In this document: one piece after another, positions 26,086 to 36,800 of the stretch
Layout: each line of letters starts with the position of its first letter
How positions within the stretch are numbered: the stretch's first letter is position 1
Assembly (NCBI GenBank): GCA_029227815.1
Contig: CP118523.1
Location: forward strand, 1,488,001 to 1,552,000
Direction: 5' to 3'
Source of the DNA: Clostridiaceae bacterium M8S5
GTDB lineage: Bacteria > Bacillota > Clostridia > Tissierellales > MCWD3
Length of the DNA stretch: 64,000 nucleotides
Translations under genes and position numbers: made by a program
Notes under the pieces: generated by a model
What the model saw: only the letters and a program-made list of their open reading frames with translations
Told to the model about the DNA's origin: nothing
Databases searched by the model: none

Positions 26086-27861
26086 ATGTTTAATACAGGG
26101 GAAGTTGGCAAACAGATTGCACTATTACGTAAAGAGAAAAAATACACCCAAGAAAAGCTTGCAGACAAGTTAGGAATTAGTTGTCAAGCTATAAGTAAAT
26201 GGGAGAATGGACACTCACTACCAGAAGTTTCATTATTACCATTACTTGCAAAAACATTGGATTGTACTATAGATACTATTTTGATACCATCAAGATTACA
26301 AATTTTAGAGGCAAAATATACAGATGGTTATAGAGAATTAAATGTAACACAAAGATTAAATAGATTAGTGCAAGATGGAAATCTTTCATTAACTGTGTGT
26401 AGTGAAATGATATTAAAAGTAGATAATGATAGAGTATGGTATTTATTAATAAAATACAAGAATACTACTGGTGTATATTATGCATATGGTAAGCAAGGAA
26501 GCCATATTCATATTAAAGAAGAACAAGAAGGCTTAAATATTGAAAAAAGGAATCTAAAGATAATAGATGCTTATTATGGAAACAAAGAAGCTATGAGTAA
26601 TGTTAACGATATAATAAAGCAGCTTAAATTCTTGAATTATACAAAGATCTATGTGAATCATGAAACATTTCCAAGTAATCCATCGACATCTGACAGAGAA
26701 TATTTATCTATAATCTATATGAACGAAGAAGGCATACAGATAATAGTTTGTGAAGAAAATCAGACTATTGAATATTCATCAGATATGAAAAATCTAAATA
26801 AAGTATCAGAGAACAAGAAAATCATAAAGGGAATAGAGCCATTAGATTATGAAAGAAGGATGTATTGTACATGGGCAGGAGCCTTGACGGTATCATTGAG
26901 AGCAATGGGAATAGATACCACATACGAGAAAATAATGGGTGTTTCTGGAGCATGTTATAGAGTAGCATGTCATTCAGTATGGGATTATAGCTGGGCAGAT
27001 GCATTAGTTTCATATGACTATGCTACGCCAGGATATAAAGCATTTGGATATAGACATGCTCATGCACAGAGAGTGCCAAAAGAATATAGAGATGAAGAAA
27101 GAAGTTGCATAGTTAAAGATATTGACAAAGGCTTGCCGGTGTTAGCGATTAATTTAAAAGTAGCGCCACAATGGGGAGTTATAACGGGTTATGAACAGAA
27201 AGGAAAAAAGTTATTGTGCAGAACTTATTTTGACAAAGATGTTATAGGAGAAAAGTTTTTGGAACAAGATAGATACTTACCAGCTGATAATTGGCCATTT
27301 ATAATAACCCACTTTGAGGAGAAAATAAAAACTCCATCTGATAAAGAGAACTTTATAAATTCATTAAAAACAATGATTGACAGTAATAATAGTAAAGATA
27401 ATAGATGCGGATATCTACAAGGATATGATGCTTATAAAAAATGGATAAATGCTTTAGAAAATAGTAATCATTTTATAAATTTAATAAAGAATGATTACGA
27501 ACAATTCTCTAGAAACTTTGATGTCCATTGCCATTGTATAAAATCATTAGTCGATGCACGAAGATGTGCCTATTTGTATATTAGAGAGTCATCAAAACTA
27601 TTTGACAATTATTTTGATGATATTATTAATATTGCTAACGTATACAAAAGCATATATAATAAAGCTAATACAATGTTAAAAAAGTTGCCTAGAGAGAAAA
27701 AAATTGGTAAAAACATTGCTAAAGTTTGGACTGGAAATCTCCGCTTAGAGCAAGCAAAGATTTTAAAAGAGATTTTGACATTGGAGAAAGAAGCCGAAGA
27801 AAAAGCAACTAAATTACTAAAAATCATTGGTAAAGAAAAGTCTGAAAGGATAGAAGAGTAG
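26086..27861 (+). CDS. XRE-family regulator fused to a BtrH/C39-like domain
   Basis: 591 aa. Residues 1-65 are a Cro/XRE helix-turn-helix (GKQIALLRKEKKYTQEKLAD, then GISCQAISKWENG). Residues ~85-230 form a beta-rich unknown domain. Residues ~245-430 look like a BtrH N-terminal/papain-like fold: YCTWAGALTVSLRAMG, DKGLPVLAINL, and APQWGVITGYEQ, with Cys, Gly-Leu-Pro-Val and a Trp-Gly strand in family order. The C-terminus is helical. The overall plan (DNA-binding head plus BtrH-like body) is shared with the MerR fusion at 11824, although the heads are unrelated. Ribosome binding site AAGGAGGTAAT. Confidence 0.7.
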   Translation: MFNTGEVGKQIALLRKEKKYTQEKLADKLGISCQAISKWENGHSLPEVSLLPLLAKTLDCTIDTILIPSRLQILEAKYTDGYRELNVTQRLNRLVQDGNLSLTVCSEMILKVDNDRVWYLLIKYKNTTGVYYAYGKQGSHIHIKEEQEGLNIEKRNLKIIDAYYGNKEAMSNVNDIIKQLKFLNYTKIYVNHETFPSNPSTSDREYLSIIYMNEEGIQIIVCEENQTIEYSSDMKNLNKVSENKKIIKGIEPLDYERRMYCTWAGALTVSLRAMGIDTTYEKIMGVSGACYRVACHSVWDYSWADALVSYDYATPGYKAFGYRHAHAQRVPKEYRDEERSCIVKDIDKGLPVLAINLKVAPQWGVITGYEQKGKKLLCRTYFDKDVIGEKFLEQDRYLPADNWPFIITHFEEKIKTPSDKENFINSLKTMIDSNNSKDNRCGYLQGYDAYKKWINALENSNHFINLIKNDYEQFSRNFDVHCHCIKSLVDARRCAYLYIRESSKLFDNYFDDIINIANVYKSIYNKANTMLKKLPREKKIGKNIAKVWTGNLRLEQAKILKEILTLEKEAEEKATKLLKIIGKEKSERIEE

Positions 27862-27902
27862 CCAATATATGCATATAAAAACTAAACAAATAAAGGGGTT
27901 AT

Positions 27903-28283
27903 ATGATTAAATTAAATAAAAGATACTTCATTATATTTATAATATTTTTTATAGTAGAAGTATTAATAGCTGTGTATGTACATGATGGTATAATCAGACC
28001 GTTTGTAGGTGATATATTAGTAGTAATATTAATATATTGTTTTGTAAAAGCGTTTGTCAGTGTTAGAACTAAGTTATTACCATTATATATATTTTTATTT
28101 GCTAGTACAGTAGAACTACTGCAGTATTTTCAAATAGTGAAACATTTAAATTTGCAAAACAACAGAGTTCTTAGGATTGCAATAGGATCAACCTTTGATA
28201 AAAAAGACATTCTATGTTATCTACTAGGCTCTTGTATTTTATTTATATACGAAAGGATACAAATAAATCAAAGGGGGAAATAA
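27903..28283 (+). CDS. DUF2809 membrane protein
   Basis: 126 aa, four membrane helices, with the DUF2809 features RPFVGDILVVILIYCFVKAF and STVELLQYFQ. Two bases separate its stop from the NUDIX start. Function unknown. Confidence 0.8.
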   Translation: MIKLNKRYFIIFIIFFIVEVLIAVYVHDGIIRPFVGDILVVILIYCFVKAFVSVRTKLLPLYIFLFASTVELLQYFQIVKHLNLQNNRVLRIAIGSTFDKKDILCYLLGSCILFIYERIQINQRGK

Positions 28284-28285
28284 CA

Positions 28286-28777
28286 ATGATTTTACCAACG
28301 CATATAGTAGGAGCAGGGGGATTAGTAATAAATGATGAAGGTAAGATATTACTTGTAAATAATCCACGTAAAGGCTGGGAATATCCAGGTGGGATAGTAG
28401 AAGTGGGAGAAACTGTTATACAAGGCGTAAAAAGAGAAATAAAAGAAGAGACAGGAGTAGATGTAGAAGTCGTTAATATGGTAGGAATCTATTCTAATAC
28501 GAAGAAGAAAAAAGGTTATGGCGGCGTAGAAGTAGTACCTACAATAGTTACTATAGATTTTATATGTAAGTACATATCAGGAGAACTAACTACAAGTGTA
28601 GAAAGCAGTGATGTTAAGTGGTTTTCAAAAGAAGAAGCTATAAATATAGTAAGAAAAAAACAACAGTATAGGTTAAGAAAAGCTCTAGATTTTGGAAATG
28701 CAATTACTTGCGCTGGATTTATAGTAAATGATGAAGATGAAATAGAGGTACATGAAGAATATGAGTTTGAGAGATAA
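28286..28777 (+). CDS. NUDIX hydrolase
   Basis: 163 aa from ATG 28286 (AAAGGGGGAAATAAC upstream); the longer frame starting inside the DUF2809 gene was rejected. Full NUDIX box: G-x5-E-x7-REIKEETGV (about residues 38-60). It hydrolyses a nucleoside-diphosphate-linked compound; substrate not predictable. Followed by a 153-bp repeat element and a terminator. Confidence 0.9.
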   Translation: MILPTHIVGAGGLVINDEGKILLVNNPRKGWEYPGGIVEVGETVIQGVKREIKEETGVDVEVVNMVGIYSNTKKKKGYGGVEVVPTIVTIDFICKYISGELTTSVESSDVKWFSKEEAINIVRKKQQYRLRKALDFGNAITCAGFIVNDEDEIEVHEEYEFER

Positions 28778-28782
28778 AATAA

Positions 28783-28800
28783 AGGAATATAGATATTCCT
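28783..28800 (+). terminator. small hairpin at the left side of the repeat
   Basis: AGGAATAT/ATATTCCT with a 2-nt loop, just after the NUDIX stop. It has no T run, so it may be an ordinary 3' stem rather than a real terminator. Confidence 0.4.
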
Positions 28801-28805
28801 ATGTG

Positions 28806-28958
28806 TTCAAACTATAGACAAAAGCCAAATTTCTGCGCCCGTGTTAAAATTTCCGTTGCTCACTTACCTCTAAGTAAGCTCTGCTACTCAATTTTAATAC
28901 GCCTTGAAATTGAACTTTTACTAAAGTCTGCTATCTTGATGACTTTGTCATCAATCTA
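28806..28958. repeat. 153-bp palindromic element, single copy
   Basis: Begins TTCAAACTATAG and ends TCATCAATCTA. Same internal palindromes as the array at 19.6 kb and exactly the same length as the copy at 50674. It has a hairpin on each side (28783-28800 and 28961-28984), but here the two hairpins differ in sequence. Confidence 0.88.
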
Positions 28959-28960
28959 AA

Positions 28961-28990
28961 CAAAGAAATAAAAATATTTCTTTGTTTTTT
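28961..28990 (+). terminator. intrinsic terminator right of the repeat
   Basis: CAAAGAAATA/TATTTCTTTG with a 4-nt loop and a T run. Confidence 0.85.
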
Positions 28991-29104
28991 TAATATAGAA
29001 AAATATAAATTTAATGTAAAATAATTAATAAAAAAGGATTTTAATGATAAAATATTAAAATATATTATAGCTTTAAATAGAAATATGTCGCAGGGGGATG
29101 ATTT

Positions 29105-29881
29105 ATGAAAAGTATTATTATTATATTAATAATTAAAATAATTATTTTTATATTGTATGTTGTATATTACAATAAAACAAAAGAGGAATCACTAAAATAT
29201 AAACAGAAATCCTCAAACTTTGCTGTTGGTTTAACAGCACTTGTATCTATAAATGTTCTTCTTATATTGAACATTAAAGATTCCGAAACAACCATTAAAG
29301 TAGGACTTATATTAGGCATTTTTCTAAGTTTTGTATTGTCAAAGTGTCAACTCAGAGCGTCACAAGGACTTTGTGAGCAGAACAATTATTTAGGAAGCAG
29401 CTATTTGACCGGAAATTTTAAATTTAGTAATATTGACTGGAAATATACGATGAAGATTAGCATATCGTTAATGATATGGTCGGCAGTTGTTTTTATAATA
29501 TATCCTCCGCAAATAGCTAAAGATGTTATAATAAAGGAAAATGATATATATGTACTTGTTGTATTAAATAACATAATCTCTATAGGGTTTATAGCTCCAA
29601 TTAGCGAAGAAATACTCTATCGTTTTTTTGGAGTCAATTTATTTATCAGGTGGTTTGGAAAGAAAAGACTGGGGATAATTATAGCAATAACAATACCTAC
29701 AGTTATATGGACTTATATGCATTCGGGGATGCTATTAAATGATTGGGTCAAATATATTCAAGTATTTCCAATGGGCATAATAAATAGTTATGTTTTATTT
29801 AAGAAAGATTTAGAGCACTGTATATTAATACATATTTTATTTAATTTAAGCTTGGTTATATCATCGTTTTTATTAGCCTAG
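29105..29881 (+). CDS. CPBP-family intramembrane metalloprotease
   Basis: 258 aa, seven or eight hydrophobic segments. CPBP motifs: EEILYRF (EExxxR), YMHSG (second His motif) and HILFN (third). Family members are Rce1-like glutamate/metal proteases, in Gram-positives often linked to bacteriocin immunity or processing. Ribosome binding site CAGGGGGATG. Monocistronic. Confidence 0.85.
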   Translation: MKSIIIILIIKIIIFILYVVYYNKTKEESLKYKQKSSNFAVGLTALVSINVLLILNIKDSETTIKVGLILGIFLSFVLSKCQLRASQGLCEQNNYLGSSYLTGNFKFSNIDWKYTMKISISLMIWSAVVFIIYPPQIAKDVIIKENDIYVLVVLNNIISIGFIAPISEEILYRFFGVNLFIRWFGKKRLGIIIAITIPTVIWTYMHSGMLLNDWVKYIQVFPMGIINSYVLFKKDLEHCILIHILFNLSLVISSFLLA

Positions 29882-30180
29882 ATTTTACTGTATGAGGGTA
29901 AGTACATAAAAGATGTGATAAGGCTGGAATTATATATGTTATTAATCTTATGATATAAGCTATGTAGTTTAGATATCTTAACATAATCTACAATGTTTCA
30001 CCTTGTAGTTTACATCTTATTTCAAATAAACTTTTGATCTTATAGCTCTTGTATAATATTTATCTAGTACTTTTGAAACATTAATAATTAGATGCTTTCC
30101 ATCAAGATAAGAGCTGTATAGTTACAATAAGCAATAAGGAGACATATCTTATAGTAAGAGTATTCATAAAAGAGGTGAAT

Positions 30181-30963
30181 ATGTTGGGAATAGATGTTCA
30201 AATAAATGCTGGTATGGATGCACAATCATCAAGTGTTAAGGCGACGGGATATATAGTAGATTCAATATCAGATACTGAAATAAAATCATTTGGGTTGACA
30301 GGCAAGGATTTTAATAAAGTATTTTTTGATATGTATAAGCAATTTCCTATGTTTATAGCTTCTAAAAAGGATGCAAAAAGAGAAGTTGTTGTGAAAAGTG
30401 CAGAAATTCTAGATATTACTTCTGAGCCTATTATAGTAAAAACTCAAAAATTTATTAATAATAGCGATGTTGCAGGTAAGTTCAATGTTGCAATATCTGA
30501 CACTGTAACAGATAGTGTAACTAATAGCTGGAGTACTACCTCTACAATAACAGTAGGTCAAAAAATTGGGTATGGTATAAAGTTCTTAGGTGGAGGAACA
30601 GGAGAGACTTCAATAAGTTATAGCCAGTCATGGACGCAGGGAGGCTCACATACGACCACAATAACAGTTGGATCGACATCTGGAGTTACTGTTGATTTAG
30701 AACCTGGTCAAAGTGTGTTAGCAGTATTATCAGCTAGTAGAGGTAAGCTTAACGTAAAGGTAGTTTATGAAGCATATATTTATGGCACTTTATATGTATC
30801 AACAGTAGGAGGATTTATAGTTAAGGTAGATGTTCAAGAATTATTAAAAAGAATGAATAAACCAAATAGTATTTTGACTACGGAAAATCTAAGTATAGGT
30901 TATTATGGTAATTCAACCATAGAGCTAAAAAAAGGTGATCAAACAAAGGTTTATTTTGTATAA
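30181..30963 (+). CDS. aerolysin-like ETX/MTX2-type pore-forming toxin
   Basis: 260 aa from ATG 30181 (AGAGGTG upstream; the GTG six bases earlier is part of that site). The sequence has the ETX/MTX2 pattern: FINNSDVAGKFNVAISDTVT, SNSW-like T-N-S-W-S-T-T-S-T-ITVGQKI, then ISYSQSWTQGGSHTTTITVG (Ser/Thr-rich amphipathic hairpin of the pore insertion loop), then VDLEPGQSVLAVLSASRGKL and VVYEAYIYGT. No signal peptide is visible, so release would need lysis, sporulation or a dedicated route, as for crystal-type MTX2 proteins. The target (insect, nematode, eukaryotic predator) is unknown. Monocistronic with its own terminator. Confidence 0.8.
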   Translation: MLGIDVQINAGMDAQSSSVKATGYIVDSISDTEIKSFGLTGKDFNKVFFDMYKQFPMFIASKKDAKREVVVKSAEILDITSEPIIVKTQKFINNSDVAGKFNVAISDTVTDSVTNSWSTTSTITVGQKIGYGIKFLGGGTGETSISYSQSWTQGGSHTTTITVGSTSGVTVDLEPGQSVLAVLSASRGKLNVKVVYEAYIYGTLYVSTVGGFIVKVDVQELLKRMNKPNSILTTENLSIGYYGNSTIELKKGDQTKVYFV

Positions 30964-30975
30964 ACTTTGATTATA

Positions 30976-31003
30976 TAAGGGGTGGTTTTTTAACCACCCC
31001 TTA
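30976..31003. terminator. strong bidirectional terminator
   Basis: TAAGGGGTGGTT/AACCACCCCTTA, perfect 12-bp stem with a 4-nt loop, between the toxin (plus) and the hydrolase (minus). Confidence 0.85.
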
Positions 31004-31019
31004 TTATAGCTAAAAGTAT

Positions 31020-31841
31020 TTATACAATGTTTATTTGTGTAATAGAAGGTTTTATATTATCTATCTCATTGATATATTTAATAACTATATCATTAAATTC
31101 CTGTGCTTTATCGAATATAAAGATATGACCCGAATCCTTGAATGTTATAAACTTGCAATTTTCATACTTTTCGCAGAGTTTTACTGCATCGTTATAGAAG
31201 CAAAAATCTTTTCTACCTGCTAAAATTAATGCAGGTATTTCAGAATGAGGAATATAATCATAATGATTCCCTTGTAAAACAATTTTCCACCATTTCGCAA
31301 ATTCAAGGTCATCCATTTTTTTTGATTCCCTAATAAAGAATTCTCTAGATTTTTTATGCTTTTTACCAGGTAACATTAGTTTAGATATTAATCTACAATA
31401 AGTATCTTTAGAGGAAATTTTCAGAAATATTTTATCAACAAAATTATTATAAATAGTGGTGAATAGATTAGATTTTGTTAATGGGCTAGCATAAATTAAG
31501 GAAATTACTCGTTCGGGGAATAGTGCAGCAAAATACTGTTCAACTATTGCACCCAAAGAAATTCCAAGAAAATGTGCTTTGTCAATATTAAGTTTGTCCA
31601 TAATCATCCTAACTTGATTAGCCATTAAGGAACCACTATAAAGTTTGGTATCAAGACTAGGTGATTTACCATGACCATTTAAATCCAAATTAAGAACAGA
31701 GAAGTGCTTGTTAAAACTGTCAATTTGAGCCTTCCAACTCTTTGTAGAACCTGATAATCCATGTAATAAAATTAACCAAGGACCATCCTTATTACCTGTG
31801 ATTTCATAATTTAAGATACTTTCATTAATTGTTTTTTTCAT
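31020..31841 (-). CDS. alpha/beta hydrolase
   Basis: 273 aa. Oxyanion LLHGLSGSTKSW near residue 25, nucleophile elbow GISLG (Ser about residue 94), acid D in GRKDF (about 210) and His in DSGHIF (about 240). Complete catalytic triad of the alpha/beta hydrolase 1 family (esterase, lactonase or C-C hydrolase). Ribosome binding site AAAGGAGG before the ATG. Substrate unknown. Confidence 0.88.
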   Translation of the reverse strand: MKKTINESILNYEITGNKDGPWLILLHGLSGSTKSWKAQIDSFNKHFSVLNLDLNGHGKSPSLDTKLYSGSLMANQVRMIMDKLNIDKAHFLGISLGAIVEQYFAALFPERVISLIYASPLTKSNLFTTIYNNFVDKIFLKISSKDTYCRLISKLMLPGKKHKKSREFFIRESKKMDDLEFAKWWKIVLQGNHYDYIPHSEIPALILAGRKDFCFYNDAVKLCEKYENCKFITFKDSGHIFIFDKAQEFNDIVIKYINEIDNIKPSITQINIV

Positions 31842-32150
31842 AAGTTAGCCTCCTTTGTAGTTTAATATTTTTTGATAATATAAATTGTCAATGACTCTGT
31901 AAAATGTTTCAAAATATTATTACAGGAGAAAAGTTGATAATTCTTTTTAATGCATTCTGCTATATTATGGTAAAATGTGTGTAAATAAATGATAAGACAA
32001 ATTTAAATATATGTCAAATAGACAAAATTTATTTATTTAATAAATATTTATACTTGAGTGGAGAATAAGACCTTAATTGGTAGAAGAATATTGTAAAATA
32101 ATCAAATAATGATATAATTAATAATAGATTATAGAATAAGGAGAATAAAA
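31842..32150. other. divergent intergenic region, promoter only
   Basis: 309 bp between the hydrolase and the chemoreceptor. A candidate plus promoter is TTGTAA (32091-32096), 16-bp spacer, TATAAT (32113-32118). Nothing else recognised. Confidence 0.45.
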
Positions 32151-33686
32151 ATGGAACAAAAAATTGTCGAACGATTCAAAGAGAATTTAAAAAAGTATCA
32201 AGATGATGTTAACTATTTAATTCTTAAGGTATGTTTTTCTGGAGCTATTGGTGGTATAGTTTTTTTCTCATTACTAAAAATTACAGGTATTCTTAGTAAA
32301 CTAACGTGGTCTGGAATAACTAAACTAAGTATTGGAAGTTTAGTAGATGTAGCTATTCCAACGGCTGTATATTTTTTATTTGTCAGAAATAAGAAAACAA
32401 ATAAAGCAGTTAATTTTTTCAAATACACATTAATATTATGTACTTTGATTAACTATCTAGTCCTAGTTATAGCGATACCATATCAAGGAATGTGGGCAAC
32501 GATATTCATGGTATTGTTTATATGTTCATTCTTTCTAGAGATACATACAGTAATAATAACAATAATTTTTGGAATAATCTTTTCTATAATAGCTTACTTT
32601 ATTAGTCCCACGCCTAAACCAGATACAGCAGAATTAATTATTAGAGCTACGACATATTTCTTTGGCGCTGGTGGCGCAGTATTTGTGACAATGCTTTCAA
32701 AGAAGTTATTACTTAGAGCTACAATAAGTGAAGTAGAAGCTAATAAATCCGTTGATAGTTTAGCTATAGTTATGAATAAGGCAAAAGGAATCTCAGAATC
32801 ATTGGCTCAGTCGAGCGAATTAGTAGCATCAATGGCTACTGAACATAATGCTACATCAGAAGAAATGGCTACTACAACAACATATGTATCAAACAGCATG
32901 ATACAGACAGCAGAGAGTATAAAAGAAGGATCAAAGAACCTTGATACTTTAGTAGAGGGCATAAATATAGTGCTTAAAAGAGTAGAAAAACTTTTAGCAT
33001 CATTTAGTAACTTAAAAGTTGTAACGGACCAAGGTAAAGATGAGATGAATGAGGTAGTTACTAAGATTACTGACATAAAACAAGAGGTAATGAAAGTATC
33101 TTTAAGTACTAAAAAACTAGATGTTAAAGCAAAAGAAATAGATAAAATAGTAGAGTTCATAAAACAAATAGCAGATCAAACTAATTTATTGGCACTAAAC
33201 GCATCAATAGAAGCCGCTAGAGCAGGAGAACATGGTAAAGGATTTGCAGTAGTTGCAGATGAAATAAGAAAGTTAGCGGAACAAAGTCATGAATCATTAA
33301 TAGCTATAACAAACACACTAAAACACATAATTGATTTGAGTAGCGAAGTAGATGATATGATGAATTCCAGTGTTCATCTAGTTGAAGAAGGTGTTGAAGT
33401 TGTAAAGAAATCTATGGACAATTACAAACAAATAGATGATAGTATAGTTTCATCAGCAGAGGAGCTTGATATTATCAATGCTGTATCATTAGAACATGCA
33501 CAGCAATCTAAAGAATCGAACAAGCTTATGAATAATATAAATGAAGTTTCATTAAAAACAACAGAAGATATAGAAAGAATAGCAGGTTCTATGCAAGAAG
33601 GTTTTTCAACTAGTGAAGAGCTTTTAAATGTAGCTAGAAATATAGAAGAAAGTGTAAAAGAATTAAACAATGTAATGGAGAAATAA
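32151..33686 (+). CDS. methyl-accepting chemotaxis protein with an integral-membrane sensor
   Basis: 511 aa. Residues ~20-205 contain about six membrane helices with no large extracellular domain; residues ~215-511 are the coiled-coil MCP signalling domain with the hairpin tip [20 protein letters not shown] and [18 protein letters not shown]. There is no obvious HAMP. It would sense a membrane-linked cue (energy, lipid or small molecule) and control CheA. Its presence says the organism is probably motile. Ribosome binding site AAGGAG. Confidence 0.92.
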   Translation: MEQKIVERFKENLKKYQDDVNYLILKVCFSGAIGGIVFFSLLKITGILSKLTWSGITKLSIGSLVDVAIPTAVYFLFVRNKKTNKAVNFFKYTLILCTLINYLVLVIAIPYQGMWATIFMVLFICSFFLEIHTVIITIIFGIIFSIIAYFISPTPKPDTAELIIRATTYFFGAGGAVFVTMLSKKLLLRATISEVEANKSVDSLAIVMNKAKGISESLAQSSELVASMATEHNATSEEMATTTTYVSNSMIQTAESIKEGSKNLDTLVEGINIVLKRVEKLLASFSNLKVVTDQGKDEMNEVVTKITDIKQEVMKVSLSTKKLDVKAKEIDKIVEFIKQIADQTNLLALNASIEAARAGEHGKGFAVVADEIRKLAEQSHESLIAITNTLKHIIDLSSEVDDMMNSSVHLVEEGVEVVKKSMDNYKQIDDSIVSSAEELDIINAVSLEHAQQSKESNKLMNNINEVSLKTTEDIERIAGSMQEGFSTSEELLNVARNIEESVKELNNVMEK

Positions 33687-33701
33687 TGTTAAAAATAAAG
33701 G

Positions 33702-33744
33702 GATGTATTATCAGTTTTAATCCCACTGATGATACATCTTTTTT
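33702..33744 (+). terminator. intrinsic terminator after the chemoreceptor
   Basis: GATGTATTATCAG (33702-33714) and CTGATGATACATC (33726-33738), followed by TTTTTT. Confidence 0.85.
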
Positions 33745-33856
33745 AATTTAAACAAAAATAGCCAACAACTGTTCTAAAGTTGACCTAAGGAGTTAGTATT
33801 TTTCATAAACACTTTCTTATTATGAGGATAAGTTAATAGTAAAATATGACTTAATA

Positions 33857-36800
33857 TTAATCAGTATGAATAGTAATAAACTTTAAGGTCATAGGAGAAT
33901 TAGTTATAGGGATATCTAATGTCTGTAAATCTAGTAATCCTTCTAATACTGAATAATTAACAACAGGTTGCAGAACACCATTTACATTTAGATGGTAGTA
34001 TGAAGCATCTTTTGGATTTAAGATTCCCTTATCACCGTATGCAGCAATTTCATCACTATTTGTGTATTCTTTTTTATTATCTGCAACAGTATTGTACTGA
34101 TATGTGTTAGCTTTTAGAAGTTGGTTATTTTCATCTTGAATAATTAAATATTGTAGTATTATAGGAGAATTTGCTAGAGGTATATCTGTTGTTGTTAAAG
34201 TAAGTAAATTTTCATTAACAGAGTAGTTGACAGGTGGTTGTAGCACCCCATTAATATATAAGTTGAAGAACGATACAGTACTAGGGTTAGGAATATTATC
34301 AGAGCTATATTCTGCGATTCCATCAGCATTCGTAAATTGAGTTTTGATCCCATCAGAAATAGCAAAATAATGACTATTTTCTGTTTGGAATTGTTTTTCT
34401 ATAACATTAAACGATCCAGTAACTTGCACTGATAGAGTTGCCATAGTTACAGAAGGAAGTTCACCAACATTCCATATGATTTTATTATATTCTACAGTAG
34501 CAGTACCTTGAGAAACACTTTCAATGTCAATACTTTCTATATCATCTAACAATAGAGTGTCTACTACTACTATGTTAGAAATAGGACCATTGCCATCGTT
34601 AGTGACACGTATCTCAAAAAACCATGTGTTAGGTTCATTTAAAGATATACTTAATGGACCGTTAACAACGATCTTTGACATAGTGAGCTGACCAAATATA
34701 GGAGGGCCTGGAGCAGGTATGCATTCGCTTGGATCATCTGTACCAATATCGTCAATAACTTGATAAATGCTCTCAAACTGAGGTGGATAGAAATCAGGGA
34801 ATTCTTCATTGAAGAATTCATCGCATAGCTGATCACTATCTGCTTCTATACATGGCAATAGAGTAGGAGTAAAATTAAATGCTGGAATCAATAATTGAAC
34901 TTTTCCAACTACTTTAGTTATTATAAATACACCAGCTGCAAAATTCAAATCCTCATTACTTTTATATGGTTCGTTTAACAATTTTGAACTAGTTTCTACA
35001 ACAATTTTGAAAGAAAATTCATCTCTAGATTCTGGTATAAATAGTACTATATCTTTATATATATCAGGGAGACAACCATCTATAGTATTGTTATTTGTAG
35101 TAGTAATAGTATAAGGAACCCTCAATGCAAATTGCACTCTATTAAAGTTAGGTCTATTTTTTATAGGAGAAATAATTAATGTATTTTCTACTATAAAGCC
35201 TTCTTTAAACATAATACTCTCAAATGTTTCACAACCTATAGGAATGATTATATTATCAAAACAATGCCTTTGCCTACAATGTGAATAAACTTTATCTGTT
35301 ATAATGCAATCAGTAACCAAATCAGAAAGATTAGTAACATATATAGAAGAACCTGATTGAATGTTAGATAATACATAATCATTATTTAGTAGCATTGCAA
35401 ACGCTAAACTTCTATTAAGAGATCTGTAACCATTTGACACAAAATACCCAGACACTTTAAAATAAGCTTGTGCAGATTCATATGGTTCAAGACTGTTAAT
35501 ATTCCAAGTTATAGTTTTATTGGATATAATAACACTACCTGTAGTGACAGATATGTTTTTTAAACTAATTATAGTATCTAAAAGTATATTGTCAGTAACA
35601 ATGATATTAACAAGAGGCATATTAGTATTGTTGGTGAGTTTTAGGGAAAAATGATACGCATTTTTTATACCAATCATAGAATAAAGAGACCCTAATGTTA
35701 TAGCTTTTTGTAAATTTAGTTGATTAATTTGTGTATATTGGTCTGATACAACTATCTGAATATCCCTAGAAGGACCACTAGTGATAATCGGACCATAAGG
35801 AGTGTCATTAAGTACATTACCTGTAACGGTTGCTTCACCTATATTATAAAAACCAGTATTACTGAAAGAGCCTTCAATATTGAATACTAAGAGAACACTT
35901 TGAGAACTTTTTAATGTACCTATATTCCAAATATATGATGATGGCTGAAGCTTTGTCGTACCCTTTGATATACTAATATCTGAGATATTATTTATATTAA
36001 AATTCTCACTTAAAACATCATTTACGGTTATATTGTAAAGATCTACGGAACTAGAGTTGGTTACTTTTAGTTCAATACGCCAAGTATTTTGGTTTAATGT
36101 AGCAATTTCTAAAGGGCCAGAAATCATAGTGTTAGTTATTTGAAGACCATTTTCAATATCTTGAGCAAAACCAGATATCATATCTGAGATAACACTACTA
36201 GATGAAGTATCAACGGTTAAGTAAGATTTATTCAAATAACGTTTGCCAGAAGTGATAAAATATCCATTAGTATAATAATTAAAGTAGATTGTTTCATTAG
36301 GAGATATACTGCTTATATTCCATAAAATTGTGTTACCATTTATAACACCATTTACTTTTGGATTTTGCAACATAGGAAAGAATATCTTAATGATTTTATC
36401 TAAAAATACCGTAGTTGTAACAGTTATATTATTGAAAGTAGTACTACCAATGTTTTTTAATTTAAAAAATGAACCCCACTCAATATTATATCCTGCAATA
36501 GGAGTAACATGTTTATGAACACTATTTTCAAACACCAAACCTAAATTTTCAATATCTGTAAATGAATTATTATTATTAATTATAATATCAACATCTGATG
36601 ACACCTCTATGCAAGTCTGCCCAGATGGAATAGTACCTTGACCTTTAGCTTCATTAACATCAACAGTGTTATTAAAGGTAACAAAACTAATGATTATAGG
36701 AGAACCTTCAACAGGAGTATTATTTGTAGTAAGAGTAAGTAAACCTTCTTCTATAGTATAATTAGTTTTTGGCTGAAGAACACCGTTAATAAAAAGATCA

